Source: Anaerolineales bacterium (lineage in GTDB: Bacteria > Chloroflexota > Anaerolineae > Anaerolineales > E44-bin32). Taken from it: DNA of 13,625 nucleotides. The stretch covers positions 1-13,625 of the forward strand of contig JAHFAU010000037.1 in the NCBI GenBank assembly GCA_023250385.1. Direction: 5' to 3'. The position numbers were made by a program, and so were the translations under genes. The first letter of the stretch is position 1, and every line of letters starts with the position of its first letter. The notes beneath the pieces are model-generated. The model saw nothing but the letters and a program-made list of their open reading frames with translations, was not told the origin of the DNA and searched no databases. Of the stretch, positions 13,095 through 13,625 are shown piece after piece.

Positions 13095-13625
13095 TCAACC
13101 CGTCGTCGAACTCGATCGCTTGGGACCTTCCCCCCCAAGCCAGGAAGCCTGGTAGTCGACCTTCTCGAACTCCAGCGCATCGATGGTGACGTTCAGCGGC
13201 CGGAAGGTGTCGACCATAACTGCCAACTCGTCAGTGCGCTGCTGGCCAATGGAGGCCTCGGTAGCGCCCGGCTGCGGCCCATGCGGCAAGCCGCTCGGAT
13301 GGAGCGTGATATCGCACCGGTCGATCCCCTTGCGAGACATGAAGTTGCCCTCGCAGTAGTAGATCACTTCGTCCGAGTTGACATTGGAGTGGCTGTAGGG
13401 CGCGGGGATGGCCTGGGGGTGGTAGTCAAACAGCCGCGGCACAAACGAACAGACGACGAAATTCCAGCCTTCGAAGGTCTGATGGGTGGGGGGCGGCAGA
13501 TGGACCATGCCGGTGCGGGGCTCGTAGTCCCGAATGTTGAAGATCCACGGATACACGTACCCGTCCCAACCCACGACATCGAAGGGATGGTAGTCAAGGA
13601 TGTGACGGGTCAGGCTGTCCCGCAC
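13095..13625 (-). CDS. Homogentisate 1,2-dioxygenase-type enzyme, C-terminal part
   Basis: About 176 residues are visible; the start is beyond the right edge (full-length relatives have about 380-440 residues). The frame reads HHPFDVVGWDGYVYPW-like sequence (DYHPFDVVGWDGYVYP), then VHLPPPTHQTFEGWNFVVCSF, then PYSHSNVNSDEV and LHPSGLPHGPQPG, and ends near DTFRPLNVT. These are cupin-fold iron site blocks of HmgA enzymes, which open the ring of homogentisate to maleylacetoacetate in tyrosine and phenylalanine breakdown. The His and acidic residue in HSNVNSDE and the His in LPHGP are the likely Fe(II) ligands. The spacing HxNxxSDE differs by one residue from the human HxNxxSE site, as in a prokaryotic HmgA-like branch, so a related substrate is possible. 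GTG at the edge is in frame but is not a believable start. Confidence 0.88.
   Translation of the reverse strand: MRDSLTRHILDYHPFDVVGWDGYVYPWIFNIRDYEPRTGMVHLPPPTHQTFEGWNFVVCSFVPRLFDYHPQAIPAPYSHSNVNSDEVIYYCEGNFMSRKGIDRCDITLHPSGLPHGPQPGATEASIGQQRTDELAVMVDTFRPLNVTIDALEFEKVDYQASWLGGEGPKRSSSTTG

Overview
The window is about 13.6 kb of GC-rich bacterial chromosome with no mobile element, RNA gene or CRISPR array that I can see. I infer a Chloroflexota-like (Anaerolineae or a related class) organism. The grounds are Thr-Pro-rich linkers in two exported or anchored proteins, an ECF sigma factor paired with a cysteine-free membrane partner carrying a YPPTPD motif, a FeoB with an N-terminal CxxC, and several promoters that look leaderless or of the extended -10 type. 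No marker gene for taxonomy is present, so this is an inference from style.

Layout from left to right. A 3'-truncated MrfA/YprA-type DEAD/DEAH helicase (minus strand, running off the left edge) is divergent from a calcineurin-like metallophosphoesterase (plus). That gene converges, one base apart, on a minus-strand metal block: ZIP transporter, then FeoA, then FeoB. The long open frames antisense to the helicase and to feoB are shadows. On the plus strand follow a multi-pass membrane protein and, 8 nt behind it, a diverged MutM/Fpg glycosylase, then a DtxR-family metalloregulator with a C-terminal FeoA-like domain, then an ECF sigma factor overlapping a one-pass membrane partner (ATGA overlap). 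This pair converges on a VIT/CCC1-type iron/manganese transporter (minus). VIT is divergent from a lipoprotein-like zinc metallopeptidase (plus), which converges on the C-terminal part of a homogentisate 1,2-dioxygenase-type cupin enzyme (minus, running off the right edge).

Five of the twelve genes concern Fe/Mn/Zn: ZIP uptake, FeoA/FeoB ferrous uptake, a DtxR-type sensor and a VIT exporter or sequestration transporter. The DtxR-type gene has a readable promoter (TTGACT, 17 bp, TATACC) overlapping TTAGGT/ACCTAA repeats, a good autoregulatory operator. A related repeat (ATTTAG/CTAAAT) and a separate CRP/FNR-shaped palindrome (GTGA-N6-TCAC) lie upstream of feoA. I read the locus as a local metal-homeostasis neighbourhood rather than a single operon, with a DNA glycosylase for oxidised bases and an ECF stress module nearby. 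I found no clearly new multi-gene system. The most worthwhile leads are the regulatory DNA around feoA and the DtxR-type gene, the altered lesion-reading residues in MutM, the ECF promoter and its partner, and the unassigned zinc peptidase.
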